From Caenorhabditis remanei (taxonomy: Eukaryota; Nematoda; Chromadorea; Rhabditida; Rhabditidae): a stretch of 64,000 bases of DNA. The stretch is taken from NCBI RefSeq assembly GCF_010183535.1, contig NC_071329.1, forward strand, positions 3,162,001-3,226,000. The letters are read 5' to 3'. Every line of letters starts with the position of its first letter. Position 1 is the first letter of the stretch. The translations under genes were made by a program, and so were the position numbers. Positions 22,901 through 37,900 of this stretch are shown piece after piece. The notes under the pieces are model-generated. The model had not been told where the DNA came from. It ran no database searches and was given only the letters and a program-made list of their open reading frames with translations.

Positions 22901-25900
22901 AAAAACTCGGCTAGAATTGGACCCAAAAAAGTGTTTCAAAAATTGAAAATCGAAGTTTTTTGTCTGAAAATCAGTGTTATTGACTGAAAGTTGGGGATTT
23001 TTTTGCTCAAAATACACAAAAAAGCGTCCTAAAATTTAGAAATTGGTCTAAAATTCGATGAAAACACTAAATACAGTGCGTAACACAAGTATAAGGCCAC
23101 CCCTGAAACTGAGTTTATTGACTCAGCGGAGCATTTCTGATTAAAACCGATAACGGAATCGGATTCCTCATCCGAAAATACCCCTAGGAAAAGATTTTTG
23201 TGACATGACCTCCAAATCTAGGATGGTGACGTGGCCAAATGTGAAAAGAGCGCACTTTCAAGCGTAACATAAGTATAAGGCCACCCCCAGAATTGAGCAA
23301 AAAGCGTCGAAAAACAGCAAAGTTGCACTCTAGAATTGTATTTTAGGATTGTACAAGTTACATTCAAGAAGAAAACATCAAAACCATATAGTCCTGGCAC
23401 TACTGGTCTGCTGGGAACCTGGATTCAAGTCTCTCTCCATTTTTTCTCTTTCAGGCGAAAATCTGGGCTCTAAATGCGGCGTAAGTGGATAAAATCTTTG
23501 AGAAATCGCGTCTCCAGATGCTGATCCGTTGATTCAGAAAGTTTTGAAACATATCTTGTACGTTTCTGGGAAGAAATTTGAGGTTGGACTCTAACCGCAG
23601 TCTGCACAGCTATCAACATTAGAGGGATTTAAGTCGCTAGCTCGTCGAGATCTTGATAATGAGAGCTGGAAATTTTCTGTAATAATGCAGATAGATACTC
23701 AGTATCTGCTAGATACAAATGCCGTTCAAATTTGTGAATATCTGATGGATTGTCTTGAGTCCAACTGCCGAAATATCATAATTATGCAGTAAGAACAGTG
23801 GGCTATGTCGTGGGTGCTCAAGGTCTTCCTCCGATCGATATACAGAGTTGTATCATGCATTTTTAAGATTTATTATGTTAGTAACACAATTTTTTTAAAG
23901 TAGAAAAGTGCCAGCAAAGGTTTTTCATGAAAAATGGGCTTTCTAGCTGAAAATAATGCTAATTTCCCAGAAAATTGAAATATGCTGAAAATCGAAGTTT
24001 TTTGTCTGAAAATCTGGTTTTTGACAAACAAAAAATTCTTTCAGGACGACGAATCGAACTGTTGCCTTGTGGATCGAGTGATTCCGAGTCTTCGAAATGC
24101 TCTCCGCTCATCTGTCAAATCATTTATTATCCCGGGAACCGATCGAGTATTTCGTCCACAAGTACACACTTCCATCTGTCTATTCTCTCCGTTCATGAAG
24201 TTCGAGGAGACTTTTGTAAGAACTTTTTTTTAACTGAAAATCGGGAGTTTTTGAATGAAAATTGAAGTTTTTTGAACGAAAATCGGCAGTTTTTGGAAGA
24301 AAAATTGGGGTCTTTTGGACTGAAAATCAAAATTTGTCGTCTGAAAAGTTATGTTTTTTGACTGAAAATTGCGTTTCAATGAAAATTGGACGTTTTTTGC
24401 CGTAGAACTGAAGTATTTTGACTAAAAATAGAGTTTTTGACTGAAAATTTGAGTTTTTAAATGAAAATCGAAGTTTTTTGATTGCGAATCGGGATTTTGA
24501 AACTGAAAATTGGAGTTGTTTGCTTGAAAATTGAACTTTTTCGTCTGAAAATTTATGTTTTGTGACTGAAAATCGGGGTTTTTTGACTGAAAATTGTAGT
24601 TTTTGAATGAAAATTGAAGTTTTTTGTCAGAAAATGTATGTTTTTAGCTGAAAATTGGTATTTTTGACTGAAAATCTATGAAATATTGTTTCAAAACCGA
24701 TTTTGAGTCAAAAAATCCAATTTTCATGCAAAAAATCCCCAATTTTCAATCAAAAAATTCCGATTTTGGGTAAAAACCTTTAATTTTTAGTCAAAAACCC
24801 CCAATTTTCAAGCAAAAACCCCGATTTTCAGGCAAAAAATCCAATTTTCCGGCTAAAACCCTATTTTTCAGGCTAAAAAATCCCGATTTTTGGTCAAAAA
24901 ATCCAAATTTTCAATCAAAAAGCCCCAATTTTGAATAAAAAAATCCCGATTTTCAGTGAAAAGAACCTCTATGAAAAATTTCCAGACGCTCTGCCAAGGT
25001 GTCTTCGTGACGGAATCGAACGTCGACATGGTAATCCAATCGGTCGAGACGAAATTCGTCGAAATCTACAAACGTCTCTTCACATTCTCTCGTCCGATTC
25101 TGGAATTATGGGGAAAATTGAAACGACGTCACAAGCACAACAAATTCGATTCTCTATGTGAATCCGACTCGCAATCCGAAGAGAATATTCGAAAAGTTGT
25201 CAGCGGAGTGGGGGAGGAGCTTCAGATGACGTCATCAGCAGCGGATTCACCGGCGCCTCACGTATTAGAGGATAAATATTTGATGGCTGAAGGGGAGGGA
25301 AAAGCGGACGGTGGAAGTATAATGGATATACAAAGGGGTATTTGGACGGCGACTGAGAAGCATGAAGACGGAAAACAATTGTCATTCGCTAGTGATAAGA
25401 GTTATGTGGCACCTGATTGGTCGTTGATATTCATGTTGCGAATGGGGTTGTTGCAGATTCAGATGTTGCCCGAGAATACGCAGTCGAGTGAGTTAAGCGG
25501 TTTGCGGATGAACAAAAAAAAATAATGGAAAAATGAAGAAATGAAAGAAAATCACTGAAAATCGGAGTTTAGAGACATCTGGAGACCGATTTTTTGATAA
25601 AAAATGAGATTCTGTAGACATCTGGACATCCGGACACATCTATAGGTAGACAAGGATTACTGTGACAGTTTAAATTGTGGCAAATGCGCTCTAATTATAA
25701 TCTTCTGTAAATGACAGTTTTTATCGGAAAACTGACATTTTCCTGAGATTATAAGTAGAGCGCATTTAGTCACGCGTAGGGGGAACCTATGCCCAAATTT
25801 TCTGGTTGTCGGAAAAATTGTGAAAAAAAATTAAAAAATTGAAGAAAAATGACTGAAAATCAGCATTTTTGAGTTTGGAGACATCTAGAAAGACTAACAG

Positions 25901-28900
25901 ACAGATAGACGGAAAATTTGGTTTCTACACAGTTTAAGACAGATTTTTTGATAGAAAATGAGATTCTGGACATCCGGACACATCTATGGATATACAAAGA
26001 TTACTGTAACAAACATAAAATGTGGCAAATGCGCTCTAAATATAATCTTGTGAAAATGACAGTTTTTAATAAGAAAACTGGAATTTTTATGAGATTATCA
26101 ATAGAGCGCATTTAGTCACGCGTAGGGGGGAACTTATGCCCAATTTTTTTAATGGTTTAAAAAAAATGAAAATCACTGAAAATCGGATTTTTTGAGCTTG
26201 GAGACATCTGAGTAGACTAACTGACAGATAGATACACATTTGGACGATCACATAGACGTAAAAGAGTAAACGCGTCAACGTCACGCCAGCCAGTTGTCTC
26301 CTACGTACAGTATGCAGATAACGCGTCACAGGTGCGCCAGACTTCACTAAAACTCAAAAATCGCGAGTTGTAATGATGTCTGGCACACCTGGGACGCGGA
26401 ATTTTTTGCGGTTTTCGAATTTTCCAACTGCCTGGCGCACCTTGGACGCGTTTTGGATTTACAAGTTTATAGACATGGATTACTGTAGCAAGCTGAAATG
26501 TGGCAAATGCGTTCTAATAATTGTGAAAATTACAGTTTTTTAATTGTGAAAATTACAGTTTTTTAATTGTGAAAATTACAGTTTTTTCATTGAAAAAACT
26601 GACATTTTCATAAGATTATGAATAGAGCGCATTTAGTCACGCGTAGGGGGAACCTATGCCCGAATTCTTCAAATTTTTAAGGTATTCTTGGACATCTGGA
26701 CATCTGGATTCACAGATTAACAGACGGACGTTTCCATGATGCAGCAATCTCTGAAAGATTTAATTTTTCGAGACTTTTTACACCAAAAATATGTAGTTTT
26801 GGCAAATTTCATGAGATATTTGGACATCTGGACATCTGGACACACAGAAACAACAAAATGAGGAATGGTAACGTTGATTGTCTGTGGGTCTGTGTGTCCG
26901 GATGTCGAGATGCTTGTAGGTGGAAGAAATTGGCTTGAATACGTTATCTAGGACTCATTTCCAGTCAAAAACTGCAGAATTTCTGAAATTTTCGTGTAAA
27001 AAACGTCTGTCTGTATATCCTGATGTCCAGAAAACAGTGTCTCATGGTCTTGATGAACATCTGGACATCAGGACACGTCTATAGATAAACAAGGATTACT
27101 GTAGTGAACTAAAATGTGGCAAATGCGCTCTAATTATAATCTTGTGAAAATACAGTTTTTCGCTGGAAAACTGACATTTTCAAAAGATTATAAATAGAGC
27201 GCATTTAGTCACGCGTAGGGGGAACCTATGCCCAAATTTTCATTCTCTCTTCTTCCAGACCTGGTAATCATCTCCGACTCGGTATGCGGTATGCCAGACG
27301 AGGAGGCTCTCCAAAACGTGCTCACTCAACTCCGCAGCTACACCGTCGCCTTCTCATTCATTCAACTCCAAAAGAAGGCGTGCACAGAGCCAGTGTTCGG
27401 ACACGTCGGCTCCTCCTCCTTATTCTATTTCATGACGATGGCCACATTCGGCACGTATCTGCCACGTCAGAAGTCACGCCCCCCGCTGGATCCATTGTTT
27501 CTGGGAAAAAAAGATGACGGACAACTGGAGATCCGTCGGACGGAGGAGACGGATGATATGACTGACGAGAGTGCTGAAAATATCAATCAATATCATCGAG
27601 CACTCATTTGTTGGTCATTTCAAAACGGACTCAATGATAATGACTACTTGTTGGACACTTTTGCACAGATTAACAGTGACTTTTTGGAGTTACAACAGAG
27701 TCATGTGGATAGACATCGACGGTTTGTCGCTGACTATCAGGCGACACTCAACCGAATGATGTATGTACGGTTGAGAGAGGGATTCACACTGAAATCGAGT
27801 GAGTTTTGATAAAAATTGACTAAAAATGGCTGAAATTGGCTGAAAATTAGTTGAAATTGTCTAAAAATTGACTGAAATTGGCAAAAATTGGCTGAAAATC
27901 TATTTGAAATTTATGAAAATTGGCTGGAAATCGACTGAAATACACTGAAAATCTGCTGAAACCGGTTATCAATATTGGCTGATTCGAAAAAACTCGCAAA
28001 TCTGAAATTTTCGGAGAAGTCAGGCGCACCTTAGACGCGATTTTCAGAATGATTAACAAATACGCGTCCCAGGTGCGCCTGTCAACATTACATCTCGTGA
28101 TTTTTGGATTTTAGTGAAGCTGGCGCACCTTTGACGCGTTTTTTGAAAAGATGCACTAAAAAAGCGTCTCAGGGGCGCCAGACATCATTGAAGCACGAGT
28201 TTTTGAGTTTTAATGAAGTCTGGCGCACCTTAGACGCGATTTTCAGAATGATTAACAAAAACGCGTCCCAGGTGCGCCTGCCAACATTACATCTCGCGAT
28301 TTTTTGAGTTTTAGAGAAGTCTGGCGCACCTTTGGCACGTCGTTTTTAGATTGTTTTGAAAATGAATGACTTTTAACCGGTTTCAGCAGATTTTCAGTCA
28401 ATTTCAGTCAATTTTTATAAATTTCAAATAGATTTTCAGTCAATTTTCAGCCGATTTCAAAAATTTAGACATTTTTCGAACAAAAAATTCGAGTTTTTTT
28501 AGTCCAAATGTCCAATTTTTGCAATTTTCCAGCTGTCTTCGTGAACAACAACACCCAAGTGATCCTAACCCTGCGTCTGGCGTTCCGTCCGCTCGTCTTC
28601 ATCGACTACATCATCACATCGGCATGGCCAGTGAACAAGAACGTGCATCAGGTCGTCAACGTGGAATTAGTACTCGAAGGACCGTACAATGAGCTGAAAG
28701 ACTTGCTCACCGAGAGCAATTATCTCAATCCGATTCGAATGAATCTCATCAAATCGGTCATTGATGGAATCATCGATGCGGATCGTCTTCTCCTTCACAT
28801 TCACTCGTTCGACACGAAAATCGCCTATTTTACGATACCGCCCGGTGTTACTAAAGAGTATTCGCTGTTTCAGCAAGGAGACTCTTCCAGACAAATTCTA

Positions 28901-31900
28901 CCTCAACTTTGTATAGTGTGAGTTGAGTCTCTGGAGCCCAAAATCTAGAAAGAACGCGTCCCAGGTGCGCCAGACATCATTAAAACTCGCGGTATTTGAG
29001 TTTTAATGAAGTCTGGCGCGCCTTTGACGCGATTTTTCGGAACGGTGCACTAAAAACGCGTCGAAAGTGCGCCAGGCAATAGGAAAATCCGAAAACTGTA
29101 AAAGCTACGCGCGTCCAAGGCGCGCCAGACAACATAAATCGCGATTTTTGAGTTTTAGTGAAGGCTGGCGCACCTTTGACGCGGTTTTTAGAACGATACC
29201 TTAAAAACGCGTCCCAGGCGCGCCAGACATCATTAAAACTCGAGATTTTTGAGTTCTAGAGAGGTCTGGCGCACCTTTGACGCGTTTTTTTTGAAATGAT
29301 ACACTAAAAACGCGTCTCAGGCACGCCAGACATGATTGAAACACGAGTTTTTGAATTCTAACAAAGGCTGGCAGCAAACTAGACGGCCGAGGTGCGCCAG
29401 CCAACACCACAACTCGCGATTTTTCAGTTTTAATGGTGACTGGCGCACCTTTGACGCGATGTTTTTCAAACGATGAGTTAAAAATGCGTCCGAGGTGCGC
29501 CAGACAGTCGGAAAATCCGAAAACTGTAAAAGCTACGCGCGTCCAAGGTGCACCAGCCAACACCACCACTCGCGATTTTTGAGTTCTAGTGAAGTCTGGC
29601 GCACCTTTGACGCGGTTTTTTCAAAACGATACACTAAAAACGCGTCCAAGGTGCGCCAGACGTCATACAAACTCTCGATCTTAAAGTTTTAGTGAAGTCT
29701 GGCGCACATTTGACGCGATTTTTCGAAACGACACACTATAAACGCGCTTAAGATGCGACAGATGGGTCAAATTTCCTTTTTCCGTGTCTGGCGTCCCTCT
29801 GGCGCGTTTTTAAAATGCAATTTTTGCCCAAAGAGTGGGCCCTTAATCGAACTTTTCCTCTGTTTTTCCAGCAAACCAGACGGCGTAAAGACACGTGGAT
29901 TCGTGAATTTCTGGAAGAAAATGTTGGAAGTCGACGATGGAAACTGGCAGAAATGGGTGCACACACAGACGGAACGAGGCCTTCTGAATCTGATTCACGT
30001 GCCATTCGAATTATTCACAACGGAGAGAATTCTGAAATTCGATACGAGATACCCACTGAACGCCGTCTTATATTCGATAAAAGTGCGGGCGACGTTCTGT
30101 TTAGTGGAGAATCAGACGTACGTCACGTTGGTCTACGCGAATGAGAAATCGAAGAAACCGTCGTATTTCTTCATTCGAAAAGTGATTTGTAATGGACCTG
30201 TTGCGATTGTTAAGGTAAATGGAGGAGGAGAAAAATCGAGAATTTTTGGACATTTTTCGACTTTTTAGATCCGGAACATTGGAATTTTGGGTGGATTTTC
30301 GAGCAAAAATCTCAGTTTTTGCCAATTTCAACTAAAATTTTCAGTATTTTCAGTGAGATTGTGGCTAAAATCGAGGATTTTCGACATTTTTACACATTTC
30401 AGATTCGGAAAACCTAACTTTTCGACGGTTTTTATATGAAATTTTCAGTTTTTTTTACCAAAAAATCAGCAGTTTTTGCCAATTTCAACCAAAATATTCA
30501 GTATTTTCAGTGAGAATACCGCGAAAATCGAGGATTTTTGAAAATACACTGAAAATACTGAAAATATTGGTTAAAATTGGCAAAAATGCTGATTTTTTTG
30601 GTCAAAAAAACTAAAAAATTTCATATTTAAAAAAGTAGAAAATTTAGGTTTTCCAAATCTGAAATGTGTAAAAATGTCAAAAAATCCTCGATTTTAGCCA
30701 CAATCTCACTGAAAATACTGAAAATGTTAGTTGAAAATGGCAAAAATGCTGATTTTTTGGTCAAAAACTGAGATTTTTGCTCAAAAACCCACCGATAATT
30801 CCAATTTTTCGGATCTAAAAAGTCGAAAAATGTCAAAAAAAACATTCTGAAACCAATTCCCCCATTTTCAGACAGCGTTCCTCGGTGGCGTCACCTCGAT
30901 ACAACGTCGTCGTGCCGTCGAAGCACAACGCCAGCGACTCATTAATGTGACGTTTGGAACGATTCTGAATGAGGATGATTTGCAAAGAGAAGCCAGAAGA
31001 TATCGATATGAAGCGAACGCCGCCAAGTTGTATATGGATCCGATTAAGATTTATGAGAGACGATACGATCCGGCTTGTACTGTTTTTAGGTGAGAAGAAT
31101 TAAGTCATTTTTATGTCAAAAATTGGACTTTGAAAGGCGTCTGGCGCGCCTATGACGCTTTTTCGGCCAGAAAAACGGAATTTTTGAGGGAAAAAACACG
31201 AAAAATCAAGATTTTCTGAGTCTGGCGTGACGCCAGTCGCACTTGTGACGCTTTTTCTCACACAAAATGACGTCAAAAACGCGTAAATGGTGCGCCAGGA
31301 GCTCAAAAAGTCGAACATTTTGACTTTTCGAACATCTGAAAACGCGCCAAAAGTCACGCCAGACTCGAAAACTATAATTTTTGCTCGAAAATCTCGTTTT
31401 TCTACCTGAAAAGACGCGTCACAGGTGCTCCAGACACTTTTTGGAAAATCCAATAGTTTTAGATCGGTTGAGATCCGTTAAATAGACAGACATGGATTAC
31501 TGTAGCAAACTGAAATGTGGCAAATGCGCTCTAATTATAATCTTGTGAAAATGACAGTTTTTTCACTGAGAAACTGACATTTTCAAAAGATTATAAGTAG
31601 AGCGCATTTAGTCACGTGTAGGTGGGAACCTATGCCCAAATTTTTTTTCAATTTTTCATTTCAATATTTATCAAAATGTTTGCAGACGCCCACTGGAACG
31701 AATGGTTGTTCGGTACACTCACGTGCCCACCGATCTGACGACAATCGTCCGTGCCGAAGAGAAAACTGACGATCCTGATGAGATCAAACTCCTCACTCTG
31801 CACAATACACTCGCCAAATCTCTCGCCTGCCGTCGTTCCGTCATTCTTCTGAATACTTTCCAAATCGGAGGCGCCCATATCGTTCGTCTCCTCGCCGACT

Positions 31901-34900
31901 TTTGTCAGAACGTGCTCATGCACAAACGAATGCATCAAGAGGGATTCCGACCGGCGTGGACACACAACAACGCTGTCTCCCTGTTGAGACAGGTTTACGA
32001 CTCGTCTGGCGCGTCGTTGGAGCAGTTTATCATGTTCCCGGCGATCACCGTTCAACCCGACATTCTTGGAAATGCGATTTTAAGACGGAAATCGAGACAA
32101 GAGCTGAAAAAAGCGGCGGCGGAGAGTACGAAGAGTCCGAAAGAGAAGGAGAAAGATGTCACGAAGAACGCGATGCCGTCGAGAACTGCCGTCGAGACGC
32201 TGGCGATTGTTTGTGAGATGTGGAATGAGCCGGAAGGAGGGAATCCTGATGATCAGTTGGCTAATATGAGTGCGGTAAGGGAGGAAAATTAGCGCGAAAA
32301 TGATGGAAAATGGTGGAAAAATCACTCAAAATCGGCATTTTTTGAGTTTGGAGACATCTGGATAGACTATAACAGACAGATAGATGCACACATTTGGCCA
32401 TCCGGATAATCCGACAGGCGCTTAGACAGAAAATTTGGTTTTTTCACTGTTTCAGACCTTTTTTTTTTTTTGAGAAAAATTGGATTTTTTCAAACTTTTA
32501 GACGGCTGTCTGTGTGTCTGTTCATCCGGATGTCCAGAAAAGTTTTTGAGGACATGTGGACATCCGGACACATCTATGGATAGACATGGATTACTGTAGC
32601 AAACTGAAATGTGGCAAATGCGCTCTAATCATAATCTTTTGAAAATGACAGTTTTTAATAAGAAAACTGACATTTTCATAAGATTATCAATAGAGCGCAT
32701 TTAGTCACGCGTAGGGGGAACCTATGCCCAAATTCTTTCAATTTTTATGGTATTCTTGGACATCTGGACATCTGGATTCACAGATTAACAGACGGACGTT
32801 TCCATGATGCAGCAATCTCTGAAAAAATTAATTTTTCGAGACTTTTTGCACCAAAAATATGTATTTTTGACAAATTTCATGAGATATTTGGACATCTGGA
32901 CATCCGGACACACAGGGAGAACAAAATGAGAAATTCTAACGTTGTCTGTCTGTGGGTCTGTGTGTCCGGATGTCGAGATGCTCCTAGGTGGAAGGAATTG
33001 GCTTGAATACGTTATCTAAGACTCAATTTCAGTCAAAAACTGTCGAATTTCTGAAATTTTTGTAAAAAAAAACGGTTGTCTGTATATCCAGATGTCCAGA
33101 TAACAGTGTTTCCTGGTCTTGATGAACATCTGGACATCAGGACACGTCTATAGATAAAAAAGGATTACTGTAGTTTTTTTTTTCCGAAACTTTCGAAAAA
33201 GTTGGATTTTCTGGGCTTTAGAAGATGTCTGTCTGTCTGACTGCTTGTCCTGATGTCCAGAGAAGTACTCTTTATAATTGTGGACATCTGGACATCTGAA
33301 CATCCGGACACATCTAGATTACTGTAACAATTTAAATTGTGGCAAATGCGCTCCATTCATAATATTGTGAAAATTACAGGTTTAATAAGAAAACTGACAT
33401 TTTCATATGATTATCAATAATGCGCATTTAGTCACGCGTAGGGGGAACCTATGCCCAAATTTTTGTTTTTTTTTCGATTTCAGCACGATCTTAAACTATT
33501 CTGAGCGATTCCAGCCAATTTCAGCCAATATCTAAACATCATTACATTTCCAGGAACGTCGCCTCAACGAAGACCTCCGCCTGATCTCCGTCCTCTTCAC
33601 CCTCGACAAAATCATCCGTCAATCCGGTCAATGCAACGAGATATTCCCGAATGAGGATGGCAACAAGGGACTCGCTCAACCTCAACCCGGTCAAATGTTT
33701 CCGTATAACGATCGTTGTCGATGCACGACGATTTACGAGTTGACAGGAATCGCCAAGCGGAATCCGATGACGTCAGATGAGAAGTCTCGAATGATGAGAT
33801 GCCGTCCGAAAAGTCGTCGGCGTACCGAGAAATTGAAGAACGCGTTGGATAGAGATCGTCAGTTTGAGGCGGAGCAACTCGAGATTCTTAATGTCCCAAA
33901 ACCGCCGAATCCAGGAATGTTTCCGATCCGTTACATTCATAAACGAGCCGAAGGGGAGGAGGAGTTGCTCGGCGAGCTCGACGAACCGTTTCCCTATATA
34001 GACGAGAAGGAGAAGTACACAGAGATATGTCCGGCGCCTACCGTAACCGACATCCATGCGGATGCCGTCTCGAAATTTGTGACGGTTTACGACAACTTGT
34101 TCTCAATGACGAATTTGTTGTATCACGCGCAACGCAAGTACCTGCCGCTGCCACATTTTGTGCTGGGCAAGGGAGTGCCGCAGTGTAATTCTCTCCAGCT
34201 GAATGCTCTTCACTGTCAGTTATCCGAGATTTCGGATTTAACTTGGTTGATTGATGAGACTGAGGAGGATATTGTGTTTGCAGACCTCTGTAAGACGGTC
34301 CCGCTGGATCAACGACCTCCAAAAACCCGATTGAGAGTCTATGTGAAAGCTTTGACCGCCCGTATGGCTGCACTGATTTTTGTGCCAGCCATCGAGCCGT
34401 TTGATATCAACTCGGAAATCATTCCGCTCTTCATCTCGACAATTCACGAGACGCAAATCGCACATTGCTACGCGCAAAACGCGTTCGACGAGTTTGGCAT
34501 CGTCACACGCCCCATGTCAGACGTCCCAGAGAGATGGGATTCGGGAGCACGATTCGGGTGGACACCCAACAATCGGAATGTGTTTCCCGAGGAGGCGACG
34601 ACGTTCTCATCGTTCTGCAGTCATTTTGAGGTGGAGATTCTGCCGAGAATTCGAATGCGTGCGATGTATGAAGCGGCGCAAAAAGAGATTCCGCTTAATG
34701 AAGAGAGTCTTATGGATATGGCTAGCGAGGTGGATTGTTTGGAGTTTGAGATGTCCGCTATTCCAACGGCACTGAGGAAAGTGTGTCAACATTTGGAGCC
34801 GGATCATCGACGGAAATCCGTCGCACCGACGGATATCTGTTGTCGTGGATCTAACATTGCGTACATGTTCGAGAAGATGTTGGCGAAAAATTTTAAAGTA

Positions 34901-37900
34901 CGGTAGTGAAAAAACCTTAATTGGGCAACCGGGACATTTCGGAGCCAAATTTCGAAATTTAGAAAGTTTTCCGAAAATGTTCTGAAAACTTAGTTTGTCC
35001 TCTGTTTCAGACCGATTTTTTTTGAGAAAAATAGAATTTTCTGAGTTTTAGAAGATTGTCTATATAGTTTTGTTTATATGGACATCTGGACATCCGGACA
35101 CAGCTGCAGATTAGATTTCTATAACAATCTAAATTGTGGCAAATGCGCTCTAATTGTAATCTTGTAAAAATTGCAGTTTTTCCACTGAAAAACTGACATT
35201 TTCATAGCATTATCAATAGAGCGCATTTAGTCACGCGTAGGGGGAACCTATGCCCAAATTTTTTCCATTTTTGATAGTATTCTTGGACATCTGGATTCAC
35301 GGATGCACAGACATTTTCATGATACAAAAATTCATGAAAAATGTAATTTTTTGAGACTTTTTACACCAAAAATATGTGATTTTGGCAAATTTCTTAAGAT
35401 ATTTGGACATCCGGACACACAGAAAGAATGAAATGAGAAATTTTAATGTTATCTGTCTGTGGGTCTGTGTGTCCGGATGTCGAGATGCTCGAAGGTGGAA
35501 GTGACTGGATTGAAAACGTTATCTAGGACTCATTTTCAGTCAAAAACTGCCTTTTGTACAAAAACGTCTGTCTGTATATCCAGATGTCCGGGTAACAGTT
35601 CTGATGATTTTGATTGACATCTGGACATCAGGACTCGCTTATAAATAGATAGACATGGATTACTGTAGTGAACTAAAATGTGGCAAATGTGCTCTAAATA
35701 TAATCTTGTGAAAATGACAGTTTTTAATAAGAAAACTGCACATTTTTATGAGATTATCAATAGAGCGCATTTAGTCACGCGTAGGGGGAACCTATGCCCA
35801 AATTTTTAATTAAAATTCGGTTCTACTCGGTTGCCAAATGTCTTGGTTTCAAAACGTCCACAACATCATTTTCCAAATTTTCAGCGCGTCGACGGCACCC
35901 AGAATATGTTCTATCTGAATCCGGAGACAATGTTGGAGAAGGAAAAAGTGAAAAAGAAGGAAACGAGACGACGTCAAACTCGTGGAAGCAGCGGAATGAT
36001 GTACGTCGACGGAACCGAATCGACGACGTCACTATCTGAAATCTCGGAGGAGGCGGAGCTTACGAAGACACCTCAACCCCAAGAGGAGGACACCGTCGTT
36101 GTGGAGCAACACGACTCTCCAACACCGGAGGAATTGAATTCGGATTCAGAATCCACCACGTCGAATTCAGATGACGACGACGACGAGGATTCAGATGCAT
36201 CGTCATCATCATCGTCTTCGCAAGAAACGCCACGACCCACATCGAATTCTCCACCGTCGTCAGATTTATCGGATTCTGAAGGCGCCGCGGCGAGAATTCC
36301 GACGGACGACGCCCATGGAGAGGAATACGTGGAATACACTGGACACAACCAACCGATGTTCATCCAATTCAATTGTTCTGTCAATTTTAAGCATCAACTC
36401 TACTCATTCCCTATTAATTTTCTACCGACGTGTATTCATGAGTTGTTGCCGTTTGTTGAGAATCCGCCCACTGATCCTGAGGAGATTAAGGTGAAGTTTT
36501 GGCTGAAAAATGCACAATTTTTGTGTTAAAAAATGTCATTTTTCCATGTAAAACGATGGGTTTTAATGGATTTTTGATAGAAAATGTCATTCTATGCCCG
36601 TTTTTTAAAAATAATTTTGCAATTTCAGTCATCTGAAACTCAGAAAACGGATTCAGAATCCTCATGACGTCAGGTTTTCTGTCATGTGAATGTGGTCTTG
36701 TAAATTGTATCAAAAATAAGTTTGACATTATAAAAAACCTAGTTTCATACGAAAATTTGGGACTTGAGGACTCTGAAAATCAAAAAAATGAATCTGAAAC
36801 GAATTTTAGCCCCAATTTTCAGAAATTATGTTATTTTCTAATCAAAAAATTGGAATTTCAGTCATTTCTCGGTTAATTTTGACATTTCTGGAATTCTAAA
36901 AACGGATTCAGAATCCTCAGGACGTCAGGTTTTCAGTCATATCACTTTTACTTGATTTCAGCCAAATTGAATCAAACCTAATAAATGTTTTCCGAAAGTA
37001 GAAATCGTTGAAAATTTTCTGAAAAAAATTGAATCTGAACCGAATTTTAGCACCAAATTTCGAAAAGAAAAACACTTTTCAATGAAAATCGCTATTTTCT
37101 TATCAAAATTCATAAGAAACCATTGTTTTCCATGAAAAAAAGGACGAATTTTGAATATGTAGTTTCAGCCATTTCTCGGTTCATTTTGACATTTTCGAAA
37201 TTCTGAAAACAGATTCAGAATCCTCACGTCTTCAGGTTTTCAGTCATATCACTTTTAGTTGATTTCAGCCAAATTGAACCAAATAATCTAATGAATTTTC
37301 TTTCCAGAAAGTAGAAATCGTGCTGGAACTCATTGTGCTCACCACTCAAAATCTTCGTCCAACAATGAACGTGAATGAGATCAACACTCGACTCATCCGA
37401 ATGGCCAAAAGTCGCGTCCGCAATCCCTACGAATTCGAACGTCACCGTCGTGAATCGTACAAAAAAGAGGAAGAAGAAGACGATCCGAGTCTGAGTGACG
37501 ATGACGACGACGGGGAGAATTCAGAAGGCGGCGGAGAGAAAAAGGGTGACGACGTGCTATTCGAATTGCCGACTCAGGAGAGGAAAGTGATGACGGAATT
37601 GGTTCGGAATGTGGAAGTGATTCTCGAGTTGGAGAAGATTCTACTGGAATCACGTGTCGAGAAAGTGGATAAAGAATTGTTGGAGAACGTGAAGAGCTAT
37701 ATTGATAATGCGTGCACGACGTCCGGAAAGTTTGGACACGCCGAGACACGACATAAACCGTTTTTGTTGGTTGATGGATCCATTTTTAAGGTAAAATCGA
37801 TGAAAATAGAGGGAAAAATGGGATTTTTCTTTTGAAAAATCACTAAAAATTGGTTAGAAATACTGGAATACGGTCTAAACATGACAACTTTTTGATTTTT

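Noticed and set aside
23380..23440. tRNA-like GGATTCAAGTCTC stretch
   Set aside because: No cloverleaf could be completed around it.
36060..36494. Antisense and alternate-frame open frames over SZT2 exon 11
   Set aside because: They are shadows of the Asp/Ser-rich coding strand, with no start context or introns.
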